Source: Antedon bifida (Eukaryota; Echinodermata; Crinoidea; Comatulida; Antedonidae). Taken from it: DNA of 64,000 nucleotides. Within the stretch, counting starts at the first letter, position 1. Each line of letters starts with the position of its first letter. Positions 51,463 through 62,944 of the stretch are shown piece by piece. The translations under genes and the position numbers were made by a program. The notes beneath the pieces are model-generated. The model was not told the DNA's origin. It ran no database searches and saw only the letters and a program-made list of their open reading frames with translations. The stretch lies in contig OY727102.1 of the NCBI GenBank assembly GCA_963402885.1, positions 14,446,001-14,510,000 of the forward strand. The letters run 5' to 3'.

Positions 51463-54400
51463 TTAATCCACTACAGTAGCATTTGGAAAGACATCCTTTA
51501 AAGAAAGTAATTGATTACGATTAATACCATTACTTTTGATGTCAAGGTATTTTATACATTCCATATTTACTCTTCTATTAATACACTCTTTGATCATATT
51601 ATTGATAACAACACCTGATAGACTGCAATTACTGAGGTGTAATTTTTGCATTTTAGGAGTAATAGAAAATAATGAAGCAAGTGAACATCCTCTAATTTTA
51701 CTTAGATCATTACCACTGATATCAAGGGATATCATACATTCAATCTTTACTCCTCTTTTAATACACTCTTTCATCATATCATTGATAATAACACCTGATA
51801 GACTGCAATTACCGAGGGCTAATACTTGCAGTTTAGGAGTAATATCGAATAATGAAGCTAGTGAACATCCACTCATTTTGCTTAGATCATTATCACCGAT
51901 ATCAAGTAATTCCATACATCCCCTCTTTACTCCTCTTTTAATACACTCTTTGGTCATATCATTGATAATAACACCTGACAGACTGCAATCATTGAGGTAT
52001 AATTTTTCCAGTTTAGGAGTAATAGCAAATAATGAAGCAAGTGAACATTCACTAATGTTGCTTAGGTCATTACCAATGATACCAAGGACTTTCATACATT
52101 CCATCTTTACTCCTCTTTTAATACACTCTTTCATCATATCATTGATAATAACACCTGATAGACTGCAATTACCGAGGTCTAATACTTGCAGTTTAGGAGT
52201 GATAGCAAATAACGAAGCAAGTGAACATCCACTAATTTTGCTTAGATCATTATCATAGATTGAAAGGATTATCATACATTCCATCTTTACTCCACTATCT
52301 ATCATGCTATTGATAATAACACACGATAGACCGCAAAAACTGAGGTACAATTCTTGTAGTTTAGGAAATATAGCAAATAATGAAGTAAGTAAACATCCAC
52401 TAATTTTGTTCAGATCATTTTTACAGAAATAAAAGTTTTTCATACATTCCATCTTTACTCCTTTATCAATACACTCTTGGATCATGCTATTGATAATAAC
52501 ACCTGGTATACGGCAAGAAGAGAGGTGTAATTCTTCCAGTTTAGGAAATATAGCAAACAATGAAGTAAGTAAACTTCCACTACTTTTACTTAGATCATTA
52601 TCACAGATATTAAGGGTGTGCATACATTCCATTTTTACACTTCTTTTTTCGCATTCTGTGATCATATCGGTAACACTTGATAGACTGCAATGCATCATGC
52701 CTAACATTTGCAGTTTAGGAGTAATAGCTAATAATGCAGCAAGTGAACATCCACTAACTTCGCTTAGGGTACTACCATTAAACGCAATTTTGCTTAATTC
52801 TAATCTTACTCTTTGTCTCGTTAAATTGTTTATCACATGATTGAGCACATCACCACCCACCCATCCATTAAATTGAACGATACCGAATAAAGTTAGTTTT
52901 GGTGAATTACGTAACAAGTGAACTAGAAATGAAGAAGTTAATGAACCAACTATACCGTTGGTATTGTACCTTGTCATATCATACTTAAAATTCAATTTCT
53001 GACATTCTAAATTTAGATGTTCAATAACATCATCCAATGATGACATTTTATTCAACAAACATTCCTGTTTTGGTACAGCAATCAGAATGTGAGCAAGCAT
53101 AATGCCTTTTTCTTTAGACAACTTTTCATTACAAATACATCGAAAAAGTTTTTCAGTACTTAGACTATTTATAACTCTTAGAAGTTTCATAAAATTGGCA
53201 TCTTTGTCACTATGGTGTATATAATGAAGGCATTTCTTTAATGATGTACATATTTCATTTAGGCGTGGCTTTATTGATAAATTTGAGTTCCACAAATAGG
53301 CATTAAGGGCATTCTCTACTTTAATTATGTGCTCCTTTTTCACAAATCTAAAGAGATTGATTAAACTGCGATAATCTGTTACACTATTTGTTACCCAATG
53401 ATTCAAGAATTGATCAGCCCTAGAACCTAGAAAGCCAATTACAAACTCCCTTGCTACATTCAAATTATCATTTTGTCTAATATTATCCCATTCTTCTTCA
53501 TCTAACTGGTTAATTGATTTGTAGAGATAAAATCCTATCAGTGCCTCTACTAATAGCTTGTGAGGAGCTGTAAATATTGTTTTGAAACTAGAATTTGAAT
53601 GTGGTTCATCTTTATACAGAAAACCTAAGCTTAAAGCTAAAGTAACCATGTCTTTATTTCCTCTTAGGTTTTTTCTTTCGATATAGAGCTGGTTGATTTT
53701 GAGGCTTTCATACAGTCCTCTTCCTAACACAAGCATGGCATCAATTAATGGTTTTGGTGTATCTTTAAATTCATCTATCTTTTCATCTTTCTTTTCTTTA
53801 TTATACTGATTTAAAATACATCGAAATACTTCTTCAAATAAAACGGATATATCAGTTGGAAGATATTGTTTTTTTTGCCACATAATACAAATCAACAAAA
53901 GTAACATAGGATTCTTACACATTGAATATACATCCTGATGTTTGCCTCCGTCGAATGGTTCATCAAGCTCAAGCTCTTTAATAAGAGCCTCTCCTAATTC
54001 AGGTACTTTAATATATTCAAAGTGTTTCCTTATGTATTTCTCCATGTTTTCGGAATTAAACCCTTTTACTTTTACATGCACATTGCTTTCATGAATAAAT
54101 TCGTCTATGTTTTCTGGTCGTGATGTGAGTATTACTATGCAATTTTGTAGTACTTTTCCTGTGAAGAGCTTTTTTGGATTATCAACTCCAGATTGTATTT
54201 CATCTAATCCATCCAATAATAAAACAATATCTTTATCATGATGTGTAATAAATCTTTTGATTAACTTGGGATCGTCTGGAAGATCAGTTCTCAAACTAAA
54301 ATCCTGCAATTCTATTTCTTCTACGATTAAATCTAGAACACCTTTGCCCTTTTCTATGTCTCTTATATTGACAAGAAATAATATTTTACCTTTAAATGTG

Positions 54401-54704
54401 TTGTCTGTTTTGTTAGCCCACCTGTAAGAGAAATATCTAAGTAAAGTTGACTTTCCAATTCCACCTTCGCCCTCGATGAGTAGTTTACACGCAGGTGTTG
54501 ACTTGACAATAGCTAAAACTTCATCTAAACCTATTGGTTTTGGATCTGGAATCTTGTTTTGGTTTTCTTTCATTAGGTTAAGATCAGTAAACATGTGTGC
54601 AATGTCTACTCTATATCGTGAATGCATAATTTCGGTTTCAATCAGATTGGCTTTACTGCAAGTGTTGATTTGTTGATCACAGAGATACTTCCTAATTTTA
54701 TCAT
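51463..54704 (-). CDS. NACHT-LRR (NLR-type) terminal exon
   Basis: A 1079-residue open exon starting after a 3' splice site (CTACTTTTTAG) in phase 1. Near its start are Walker A (GEGGIGKST), then Walker B (DIVLLLDGLDE) and the sensor ILTSRPE, the order of a NACHT ATPase. A long helical region follows, then about seven tandem 60-residue LRR units, each like MECM, NDLSK, CSLASLFAITPKLQ, CSLSGVIIND, and an ending half unit. NLRs are cytosolic sensors that oligomerise through NACHT when LRRs detect ligands. There is no effector domain in this exon; cassettes upstream supply the N terminus. LRR units are nearly identical in DNA, so recent tandem duplication is likely. Confidence 0.93.
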
Positions 54705-55071
54705 CTAAAAAGTAGAAATTGAACACTAAAATTTACAATAATACAATATACAAAAGAAAATAAATTGATTAGCATAAAAACATTAGTTTTCAATAATATT
54801 AGAAATGAGCACTGGTCAACTTAAATTCAAAGAAAATGATCATCCTTATTCTTATAATGATCATTCATCATTTGTATAGTTATATAATATGAAAAGTTTA
54901 TGTAAAATGTGTCAAACTGTCAAATCAAATGTACTGTTTGGATGGGATAGATTTTATTAAATGAGTCAGTCACCAAGTCACACATCAATAACATTGCAAA
55001 AAAAGAATACAACATTTTGAAATATTATGTTTATCTATTCATAAACAATTTCTTTTTTTCATTAATGTATT

Positions 55072-55191
55072 TTTAGTCGCGTGGACGCGACTCTATAGTT
55101 CACTATGTCGGTCGGTCGGTCTGTCTGTCTGTCGGTCCGGTATCACTATGCGTTTTAGCACGCGACTTATGGCTGTTGGCCTTGTTTAATT
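55072..55191. repeat. interspersed repeat, TCGCGTGG type (copy 1)
   Basis: TAGTCGCGTGGACGCGACTC, a run of GTCGGTCGG and CTGTCTGT, then GCACGCGACTTATGGCTGTT and GGCCTTGTTT. The last 30 bases recur at 57101-57131. It abuts the donor of the exon at 55195-55224. Confidence 0.75.
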
Positions 55192-55194
55192 TAC

Positions 55195-55224
55195 CTGGAC
55201 TTAGTTGCTCTTCCTCACTATGAT
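55195..55224 (-). CDS. small cassette exon, phase 1-1 (10 codons)
   Basis: Between TTTTGTAG and GTAAATT. Reads HSEEEQLSP in frame. The last cassette before the NACHT-LRR exon. Short, so it rests on splice sites, phase and acidic composition shared with its neighbours. Confidence 0.55.
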
Positions 55225-55884
55225 CTACAAAAGCAGTATTTAATCATAATAATATTTGTAAAGCTCACACATCCGATAAAAAAGTACTATCAGTTGTACA
55301 TTTTATTATGATCATTTGAATGTTAACCATCCATAACCACCACATTACGACCCTGAACTCCTACCTAGTAAACGGAACTAGTGATGGTTGGGGTGCGATA
55401 GTCCGCCTTGAATTGTTTAATAGACGGTCGTGTAAACACGGTTTATTAAACCAATTTGTCGTTTTGGTTGGTGGTCGTGGCACACCACGACTGAATTATT
55501 TTTAAAATGTGACTACGGGCATGTTGGAAGTTACACTATGTAAATAAATGAGTTTATAATGTAATAATTGTAAACACGTTGTGTTGTGGATGGATGTCAG
55601 TTGTGAGGTGTCTGAAATGGGGATTTGTTAAAATGAATTAATAATATTTTTCTTTTCAAATACCTCATTACCTTAGTATTACTATTACATATATTACCAT
55701 ATTCATATATTATTTTTACAATTATTTTAGAAATTTAAAACTTGCATTCATCAATTTGGTGATGAGGACAAATTATCCCCAAATTGATTCACGACTAGCA
55801 TACGCTTATGAGAAAATAAAATTGATGTCTACCAAGGTGTGTGTAGTTATATTACAGTTACACTGACAGTTACACGATACTCAC

Positions 55885-55926
55885 CTTGCATTTTTCTTTT
55901 TAATTTCGACTTCTTCGTTTCATCTT
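55885..55926 (-). CDS. small basic cassette exon, phase 1-1 (copy B)
   Basis: 42 bases between GTTTTTAG and GTGAGTA. Reads EDETKKSKLKRKMQ, a lysine-rich stretch that could act as a nuclear signal. Nearly identical to the exon at 57960-58001; the two belong to a tandem duplication with about 2.1 kb spacing. Confidence 0.65.
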
Positions 55927-56262
55927 CTAAAAACAAAACAAAAGGTATGCTAGTAATTATTACCAAATATTATTCAGACCATTGGTACATTGTATACACA
56001 AAGTACTGTAACATTACAAACATAAATAAGTACTATACTGTACTGTACATTTTAAAAACACATTACAAATATAGTTTTGTTAAAAGAAAGTGATTAATAA
56101 TCTACTTTAGTTAATCAATAAAATATTCGGTTGAAATAGTTGTTCATTTTACAGTACACGTTTTATAATTCTGTACAATAAAGTTACAGAAATCTTCATT
56201 TACTGGTAATTAATCAATATTTAAATTAAAAATGTCCAATCCTATTGTTCTTTTTTATTTAC

Positions 56263-56328
56263 CTTGAATTGGTCGTTGCCATTTGGAGCTTGACGATGCT
56301 GTATCCTCATCATCTTCTGTACCATTAT
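56263..56328 (-). pseudogene. cassette exon copy with lost 3' splice site
   Basis: Copy of the exon at 58387-58452 (NGTEDDEDTASSSSKWQRP) with a good donor (GTAAAT). The expected acceptor TTTTGTAG reads TTTTGTAA, so the AG is gone and the exon is probably skipped. Part of the 2.1-kb tandem duplication. Confidence 0.7.
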
Positions 56329-56639
56329 TTACAAAATCAAAAGTTAATAATTTGTTATCACCTTAAACTATGAATAGGAAAGATAACCAGTACCATTCCA
56401 GTTATTTTGATACCCCGTGTATATGGAAGTGTGCAATATAGCAAAACATTATATAGCGTAAAGGTGCTCTCTTTTACAGTACAGTATAGAAAATAGGAAA
56501 GATATAAATTACGAACAACTGAGGCCCAAGCATAGATTCTTATGGGACAGATTAAAAGAACATGGTTTTGGTAATAGCCTCGCCAACTATTTGGCAACTA
56601 AGACTGCATGTACATACAACCAGACCTAAGATGTGCTTT

Positions 56640-57230
56640 TCCAATCTATCAAGTAGTATGATCGATAATACCAAGCCCTAATATAATCAAAGGAAGAAAT
56701 GTGTGATAAAAACCTCGAACCAAAATAGGACAACAGAGTATATGCTCATAGGGGTGCCAAGACATGGAATAGCCTTGAAAACTCAGTAAGAGAAATAAAC
56801 AGTATAGGTCTATTTAAAAAACAATTCATACAAATCTCCTCAACAAATATTCTAATACCTAAAATCACAACGTATTATGAACAAAATATTTATCATTATC
56901 GATTTTTTTTAACGAATGATCTATTAATATTTTTTTTTATTCAACTGTCATTTATGATTATTGCTTATTGTCTCTATTATTTACATATATATTTAATTAT
57001 TGTTATTGTCTTTATTGTAATTTTTCGCTTTTCTGTACTTTTTGAACTGTTTTGATGTACAGACAAGTTTTAACTATATGTCGGTCGTTAGTCGCGTGGA
57101 GAGCACGCGACTTATGGCTGTTGGCCTTGTTTTTTTATTTATTTATTTTTTTTCCCAATTTTTAATTGTTACATAGGACATCACATTTTAAAGCTTTGCT
57201 TATAGTGATGCCCGATTCAATCAATCAATA
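56640..57230 (+). mobile_element. LINE 3' fragment (reverse transcriptase C terminus and tail)
   Basis: One frame reads RAKTWNSLENSVREINSIGL and then FKKQFI, the common CR1/RTE-type C-terminal motif, followed by an AT-rich 3' UTR. A copy of the TCGCGTGG-type repeat lies at 57066-57135 near its end. Frames upstream are disrupted; this is an old fragment. Confidence 0.65.
57066..57135. repeat. interspersed repeat, TCGCGTGG type (copy 2, short)
   Basis: GTCGCGTGGAGAGCACGCGA followed by CTTATGGCTGTTGGCCTTGT, matching the end of 55072-55191. Confidence 0.7.
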
Positions 57231-57669
57231 TTATAACTTTTGCTTATAACCATGTTCATTTGTAGGCCGTTGCCAATATACAGTAATCTTCCTAAACACT
57301 ATCTGCTATTTTTGATACTTACAATATTATATGTATTCATCTTTTCCATTGATTGTAAACATCTAATGAAACTGTGTATTTATTCAGTATTTTATTATTC
57401 AACTTCTGTTTCCAATAATAGTCAATTTAAACAATTAATTTTTATTATTATCATAATTAGTGTATATATTTTATAATTAATATTTATATTGTTTTTTCCA
57501 TGTAAAAATCACTGTAAATATACGTTATTATGGTTACCATTATAATACCAAAAAAAATGTACGATTGATTGAATAAAGTTCACCAGTAAAAAATACATTA
57601 AAAAAATAAATAAAAAACACACTTAAATTTAGTAATGAATCTTCATAGAAAATTTACTTAATTATTTAC

Positions 57670-57720
57670 ATTGGTTTGCTAGCTTTTTTCTTTTTGTCTT
57701 TAATGGTTTACTTTTGTCTT
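57670..57720 (-). CDS. small basic cassette exon, phase 1-1 (17 codons)
   Basis: Between TTTTTAG and GTAAATAA. Reads DKSKPLKTKRKKLANQ. Lysine-rich like the 42-base cassettes. The donor context (CAAT before GTAAAT) is weak, so it may be optional. Confidence 0.45.
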
Positions 57721-57959
57721 CTAAAAATGAAAATAAGATTGATAGTGGTCACCCTGTATTAATAGTGTTGTTATGACTTCAACGTTCAAGAACAATTTTG
57801 TTTAGAAATTATTGTTACAGATTTCCTATAGCATGAGCCTATTAGTAAATAAATTTGATGTTTACCAAGATTTAACAAACATGTATATATACTGTACGTA
57901 CTATATGGCTAGTTATATTAGAGTTACACTGACATGTCCAAGTGCATCGAGTTACTCAC

Positions 57960-58001
57960 CTTGCATTTTTCTTTTTAATTTTGACTTCTTCGTTTCATCT
58001 T
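57960..58001 (-). CDS. small basic cassette exon, phase 1-1 (copy A)
   Basis: 42 bases, EDETKKSKLKRKMQ, between TTTTTAG and GTGAGTAA. The pair of the exon at 55885. Confidence 0.65.
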
Positions 58002-58386
58002 CTAAAAACAAAATGAAAAGTATGCTAGTAACTATTAACAAAATATTTTGACCATTGGTAATTAAATTATACACAAAGTATTGTAAAATTACAAACAAAA
58101 TTAAGTACTGTACTGTACATTTTAAAAACACATTACAAATATAGTTTTGTTAAAAGAAAGTGATTAATAATCGATTTTAGTTAATGAATAAAACATTCGG
58201 TTGAAATAGTTCATTATACAGTATCCATTTCAATAAAAGCAAACCTAATAATTATTTTTAAAAATCAAAGTATAATTCAACCTTTTATAATTCTGTATAA
58301 CAAAGTTACAGAAATCTGAATTTGCTGGTAATTAATCAATATTTAAAATAAAAATGTTCGTTCCATCTCTGTTCTTTTTTATTTAC

Positions 58387-58452
58387 CTTGACTTGGTCGT
58401 TGCCATTTGGAGCTTGACGATGCTGTGTCCTCATCATCTTCTGTACCATTAT
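58387..58452 (-). CDS. small acidic cassette exon, phase 1-1
   Basis: 66 bases between TTTTGTAG and GTAAATAA. Reads NGTEDDEDTASSSSKWQRPS. The same EDDED, SS and KWQ pattern is seen in the exons at 59960 and 60444, so these cassettes probably arose from one another. Confidence 0.7.
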
Positions 58453-58690
58453 CTACAAAATCAAAAGTTAATAATTTGTTATCCCCTTAAATTATAACAA
58501 CTATTCAAAAATAAGATATTGAATGAATGGTGTATTCTTTTAAACATTTAGTTAATTATTATCAATTAAAGCTAAGAATACTAACATGATGAGAGTTGAG
58601 TAAATTCCTCATGGATGTCTACATAGTACACCAAGTAATTGAGTATGCATTAAAACGAGAACTACAATGCTGCTTCTTGGTTCTGTTCAT

Positions 58691-58696
58691 TTTATT
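58691..58696 (-). terminator. poly(A) signal after the DED exon
   Basis: AATAAA on the minus strand, about 260 bases after the stop of the exon at 58953, supporting its use as a terminal exon. Confidence 0.5.
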
Positions 58697-58952
58697 TACT
58701 CGAAGAGAAAAAAATCAAAATCTGGCCTATGCTAGCCTGGCTCGAATAACTGTGATTATATTTTTACTATTCAAAATTCAAATTATTATTTTAACAACAT
58801 AATACTACCAAATGGCCGAAATAGAATATTTTTACAATAAAGATTTCGTGTGTTTGTTTACATACATCTGATTTCAATAATCAAAATAACTCTCATCTCT
58901 GTAAATTAATCATTTTTACAATTAGATTTGATTTCTACAATGTAATTTAATA

Positions 58953-59497
58953 CTACAATATACCATCAATTAATGACTTCACAGCCAACTCCATTCCATT
59001 TTCCTTTAATACTTCTATAAATGACTTCAATTTGTCTTCGCTCAGTTTTCCTTGAAGTTCTAGATCTAAAATCAAACTCCAGCTGTCTTTGTATTTCTTC
59101 GCTTGAGGAAAGTTGTATATTCCATCAAGAGTTGCTATGTTGTCATTAGTAAGCACTTTTCCCAGGTTCACAAGTTGTATTCTGTACTTTGTGAATGATG
59201 ACACCTCACGTTCCTTGATATTTTGGAAGGAAGGAAGTTGATCCGTAATTTTTGACTCAAAGCCAAATTGCTTAGTTACTTTAATTGTGTCCCACAGCAG
59301 ACTAAGCTTTCTTCGACTCAATTCTCCAGACGTCATTAAATGAGATAACAAATCCCTTGCAGAATTAGCATTCTCCAAAGTATTAGTACTATCCACAATG
59401 TCTTTGAACACAACTCGTAGCATGCCGAGAAGATTAAATCCATCAAACCATTGTGCAAAGTCTTCAATTAATTGTCTGAAATCTTCCTGCGACAAAT
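58953..59497 (-). CDS. tandem death-effector-like domain exon with own stop
   Basis: After the acceptor (AACTATAG) the frame reads LSQEDFRQLIEDFAQWFD and holds two helical domains of about 80 residues: LLGMLRVVFKDIV to LSLLWDTIKVTKQFGF, and FTKYRIQLVNLGKVLTNDNI to KLKSFIEVLKENGMELAV. Spacing and hydrophobic pattern fit DED or DED-like death-fold domains, which recruit partners by like-with-like contacts. It stops at 58955-58953 with a poly(A) signal downstream. A weak internal donor in phase 1 (GATG, then GTATAT, at 58963) could instead join it to the NACHT-LRR part. Assignment to DED rather than another death fold is moderate. Confidence 0.65.
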
Positions 59498-59699
59498 CTA
59501 TAGTTTAAGAACAGAAGTTACAAACTATAATTGTACATTGCAAATAGCTATTGTGGGCAATATTGTTTCATATAATATTGCCAATATGAATTTTTTTCTA
59601 AACCACAAGAAATTAAAAACTATTACATAACTATATTCCAACACCATAATTATTATCTGTTTTCATATGGACAAATAAATATTATCAGTATAATCACTG

Positions 59700-59890
59700 T
59701 AATCATCGAAATCATTATCATATTTTAATGATCATCTTAATGATCATCAGCTTAATCATCTTATTCATCTCTTAATCATATGATCATTACCATCTTAATC
59801 ATCATTATCGTAATCATCATCATTATCACCTTAATCATCATTTCATCTAATACTCATCTTTCTAATCATCACCTTTATAAAATCATTTAT
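59700..59890. repeat. ATCATCTTA-type simple repeat
   Basis: Irregular run of ATCATCATTATC and TTAATCATC words in the intron before the DED exon. Confidence 0.85.
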
Positions 59891-59959
59891 ATATACCATA
59901 ACTCTCTCCTCCAGTCACAATCATAATCATAATTCTCCCTTTTAAATGTTTTTATTTAC

Positions 59960-60025
59960 CTTCTTCACATGGTTGCATTTGGGAACTGAGTGGTACAGCC
60001 TCATCTTCGTCATCCTCGCTATTGC
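59960..60025 (-). CDS. small acidic cassette exon, phase 1-1
   Basis: 66 bases between TTTTGTAG and GTAAATAA. Reads NSEDDEDEAVPLSSQMQPCE. Directly upstream of the DED exon and in phase with it. Confidence 0.7.
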
Positions 60026-60443
60026 CTACAAAACCAGAATACATGTTACAACCTTATTAACCATCAATTAATAATTATTAAGAAAAAAAGTCATACTGTT
60101 TCAAATCAACATTTGTAGACCAGTGAGAAAACATGCGGGATGAGTAATCACAAAAATAAAATTATCTTAAAGATGTATTGTCCCCAAAAAACATGAAAAA
60201 TTAAGATTAATAAAAGCAGACTTTTAATAGGCTATTTTTTAGTTTTACCTATTATGTGACATTACAATTTTTTACATATTTAACAAACACATTTTCAGGG
60301 GGACAATATATCTTTAATTAGTTTAGTTACCATTTTTTTTTTCAATTGAAGTGACTCCATTTGACCAACTAAAACCCTATTATTTCTCTTTTATTTGTTA
60401 TATTACGCTATGAATTATTAATCTATTAAAATGTCTTGTTTAC

Positions 60444-60641
60444 TTTGACTTGTCCGCCATTTAGAGCTAGTTGATGCCCCCTGATCTTCACCACCCTTCC
60501 TGATAGCGATAATGGGACTTGGCTGCCAGTGTGAACTAGTTGATGTCATCTTATCTCCACTCTCCCTGCTACTGGCATTTGTCTGCCGCCGTTTTGAGGT
60601 AGATGATACCGCCTTATCTTCATCATCATCATCCTCACTAC
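60444..60641 (-). CDS. acidic/Ser-rich cassette exon, phase 1-1 (66 codons)
   Basis: 198 bases between TTTTGTAG and GTAAACAA. Contains SEDDDDEDKAVSSTSKRRQ, TSTSSHWQPSPIIAIRKG and STSSKWRTSQ: three internal copies of the cassette motif (TSS-K/H-W). A disordered linker; function unknown. Confidence 0.7.
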
Positions 60642-61069
60642 CTACAAAATCAGTAGTTGATAATTTAAAAAAAAAATATTACTAAATTTTGGTTACTATA
60701 TGCTGAACTTGAAGAATTGGTTAAGGTGGTATGGTATTTGACGTAATGAACCCACTGAAAAGATTTAGTGCCAAAAAAAACCCCGTTAAATGACGTGCAA
60801 TAATTCTTGTATAGTGCTGAATTTGGTCTATAGATTATCAGATTATGTGGTAGCCTAGTGCCACTCTATTTATATTGGGAATTGGGCTACACCGTTTTTG
60901 GAAAACATTTTTTTCTGCTAAAAATCTTTTTTAATTGGTTGTCACAGTATTTGCCAGTAAAAACTAGACCAGTTAAAGTACGGTAATTACAGTATGAAAT
61001 AGTATTGTCTTAGAAAATTCTTACAACGCATTCGATAAATTCTGTAAAAGATATTTAAGCTTGTCATGG

Positions 61070-61295
61070 GAAAAAGGGTCTTCGTTGAAATATTCCCAAT
61101 GACTGTTTTTGTTGTATTGTTGCTTGTATATAGTTTAATTTTCATTTAGTTTTTTCTTTTTTTTCCCTCATTATGTTTTCCTTCTTTTTGTTTCTTTTTC
61201 AAATTGTTATGTTTTGTTTTTGGACCGAACCGCATGTTGTGAGTGCCACCGATCCAAAGGTGAATGAGTCAACAAATAAATAAATAAATAAATTG
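61070..61295 (+). mobile_element. probable LINE 3' tail with AAAT repeat
   Basis: GGACCGAACCGCATGTTGTG, CACCGATCCAAAGGTGAATG, then AACAAATAAATAAATAAAT. A 3' UTR-like block ending in a short tandem repeat, as in CR1/L2-type LINEs. No coding part. Confidence 0.4.
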
Positions 61296-61883
61296 ATTTA
61301 TTAGTTTAACGTGCAGCATGTGTTCACATTGAGAGTTCTTGAAAAAAAAAGGTATTTATCACGCAGGGTATGAACATCTTGGTATGAAGAACAAAAACCA
61401 AGTGCAAACACGGTCTTTTTACAATACAGTAATTACAAGCTCTGCGCAACGCAAGAAACTTGGAGCAATTTTGAAAAGCTCAAAATTGCTCTAAATTTGT
61501 CAACATACGTAATAAATACATAAATAATTTTGGTGAACGACAGTTTATGAAAAAAGAAGTTGTCTCTTGATTATTAATATTATAACTTATGATGATGACT
61601 ATGATTAGGTTTCGTTGAAAACAATATCAATTTACAAAATTGCAGAAAATGGTCTTGCTCCCGACTAGCCAGACTGAAATTACATTTTTAAAAAACATTT
61701 AATTTTAATATTGAGAACAAGTATTTATGTTGGCTTTACTCACCATTGCCTTTACTTCTAGAGGAAGTTTGTTTACATAATTATAAGGTATGGCGACCTA
61801 AATAAACTGTGGCAAACATGCACTGTGTAACCTACAATATATCCGGCAACCAGAAAATGGACAGATTCAATGTTCGTACTTAC

Positions 61884-61925
61884 CTTCTTCCACATCAGAC
61901 ATGTTTGCAATGTCCAAGAATCACT
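61884..61925 (-). CDS. start exon of the DED / NACHT-LRR locus
   Basis: After a good acceptor (TTCTCTTTCAG) and 23 untranslated bases, the ATG at 61902 opens MSDVEE and ends in phase 1 at GAAG, then GTAAGTA. The phase matches every cassette downstream, so this is the best start for both the DED and NACHT-LRR products. The context AAACATGT has A at -3. Confidence 0.7.
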
Positions 61926-61929
61926 CTGA

Positions 61930-62800
61930 AAGAGAATATAACATATACCGTAACCGATCGTACAAAACAATTATTGATGCCAAACATATTGGTGGGTGGG
62001 GCTGAGGTAGGGTAGTCTGGGTTACAAACAGAGTTTTTACTTAATATTAATAAAAAGATAAATATTGGCACATATGGCATTTTATTTGTATACTACTTGA
62101 GCTTGTAAATACAAAAATCGAAACGTTGACGGGTGGACTAACATAAAAAAGACACTAAATACAGAGTTGTGGGGCAAGTCTAAGGCTAGGGTTGTCTAAC
62201 TGTGAATTGTTTAGCATCTGTTTTGTCTTTTCGGCCCTTGGGTGGGCTTTATCTCTGTTTTGTAATTGGCAGAAACGTTAATAAATAAGATATTAGTTTG
62301 AATGACCAGAACCTTACATTTTTTCACAATTTCTACTATAAATTGTTATTCAGTAGTTTATTAATCGCTATATAGAATTAGTTTAAGAGGGGTGGAGATA
62401 CTTTTGGGTTCACTCCCAAAAGAATGTCGTTGATGCAAAAGAGAAAATAGTCTTTAAAATCGCCTTACTGAAGAATTTTAAGAGTTTAGGAATCGCTAGT
62501 CTATGGAAATCCTCGGACCAATAGCGAAATATCTGGCGGTTGCCAATAGTGATTTAGTAGTGTATACTAAACAATGACTATAAGGCATATTTACACAGAC
62601 GAGAGGTAACGTAATAATAATATAGAATATATGTATATTCATTATGACCATCACACAACGGGCTGTTTCCGCTCAGGATAGACATATTCTACTACCCTCA
62701 TGGCTCCATGTTAGAAAAGGTCTTTTCCACAAAAAATATCAGCTATTTTGATATCGATCGCAATTATTCTGTTTTAAAACGTAGGCCAATAAAATACTTT
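61930..62800. other. no coding feature; leader intron
   Basis: AT-rich sequence between the leader exon at 62818 and the start exon. No ORF. Confidence 0.45.
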
Positions 62801-62860
62801 TAACATTAGCGACTTACCTTTGTGAAATAAACTAATAAAATGGCGTCTTTCCTTCTTCTC
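62705..62860 (-). promoter_or_regulatory. leader exon and flank, copy 1
   Basis: On the minus strand GCCATTTTATTAGTTTATTT, then CACAAAG, ends at a donor GTAAGT (62817-62812). No ATG in the exon. It fits as an untranslated first exon for the start exon at 61884. The segment is repeated at 63861-64000. Confidence 0.55.
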
Positions 62861-62944
62861 CGATACGGATCGATTAATAACAATAATACATTTCCGGTTG
62901 GTGTCGTTGAATATGAATATTCCATTTTTGTATCATTGTAAATG

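Noticed and set aside
51536-52840. Plus-strand frames opposite the LRR region (up to 240 codons)
   Set aside because: Repeated antisense shadows of the LRR units.
61748-61762. 14-base microexon on the minus strand (CTCTAG ... GTGAGT)
   Set aside because: Its length would break the phase shared by all other cassettes of the locus.
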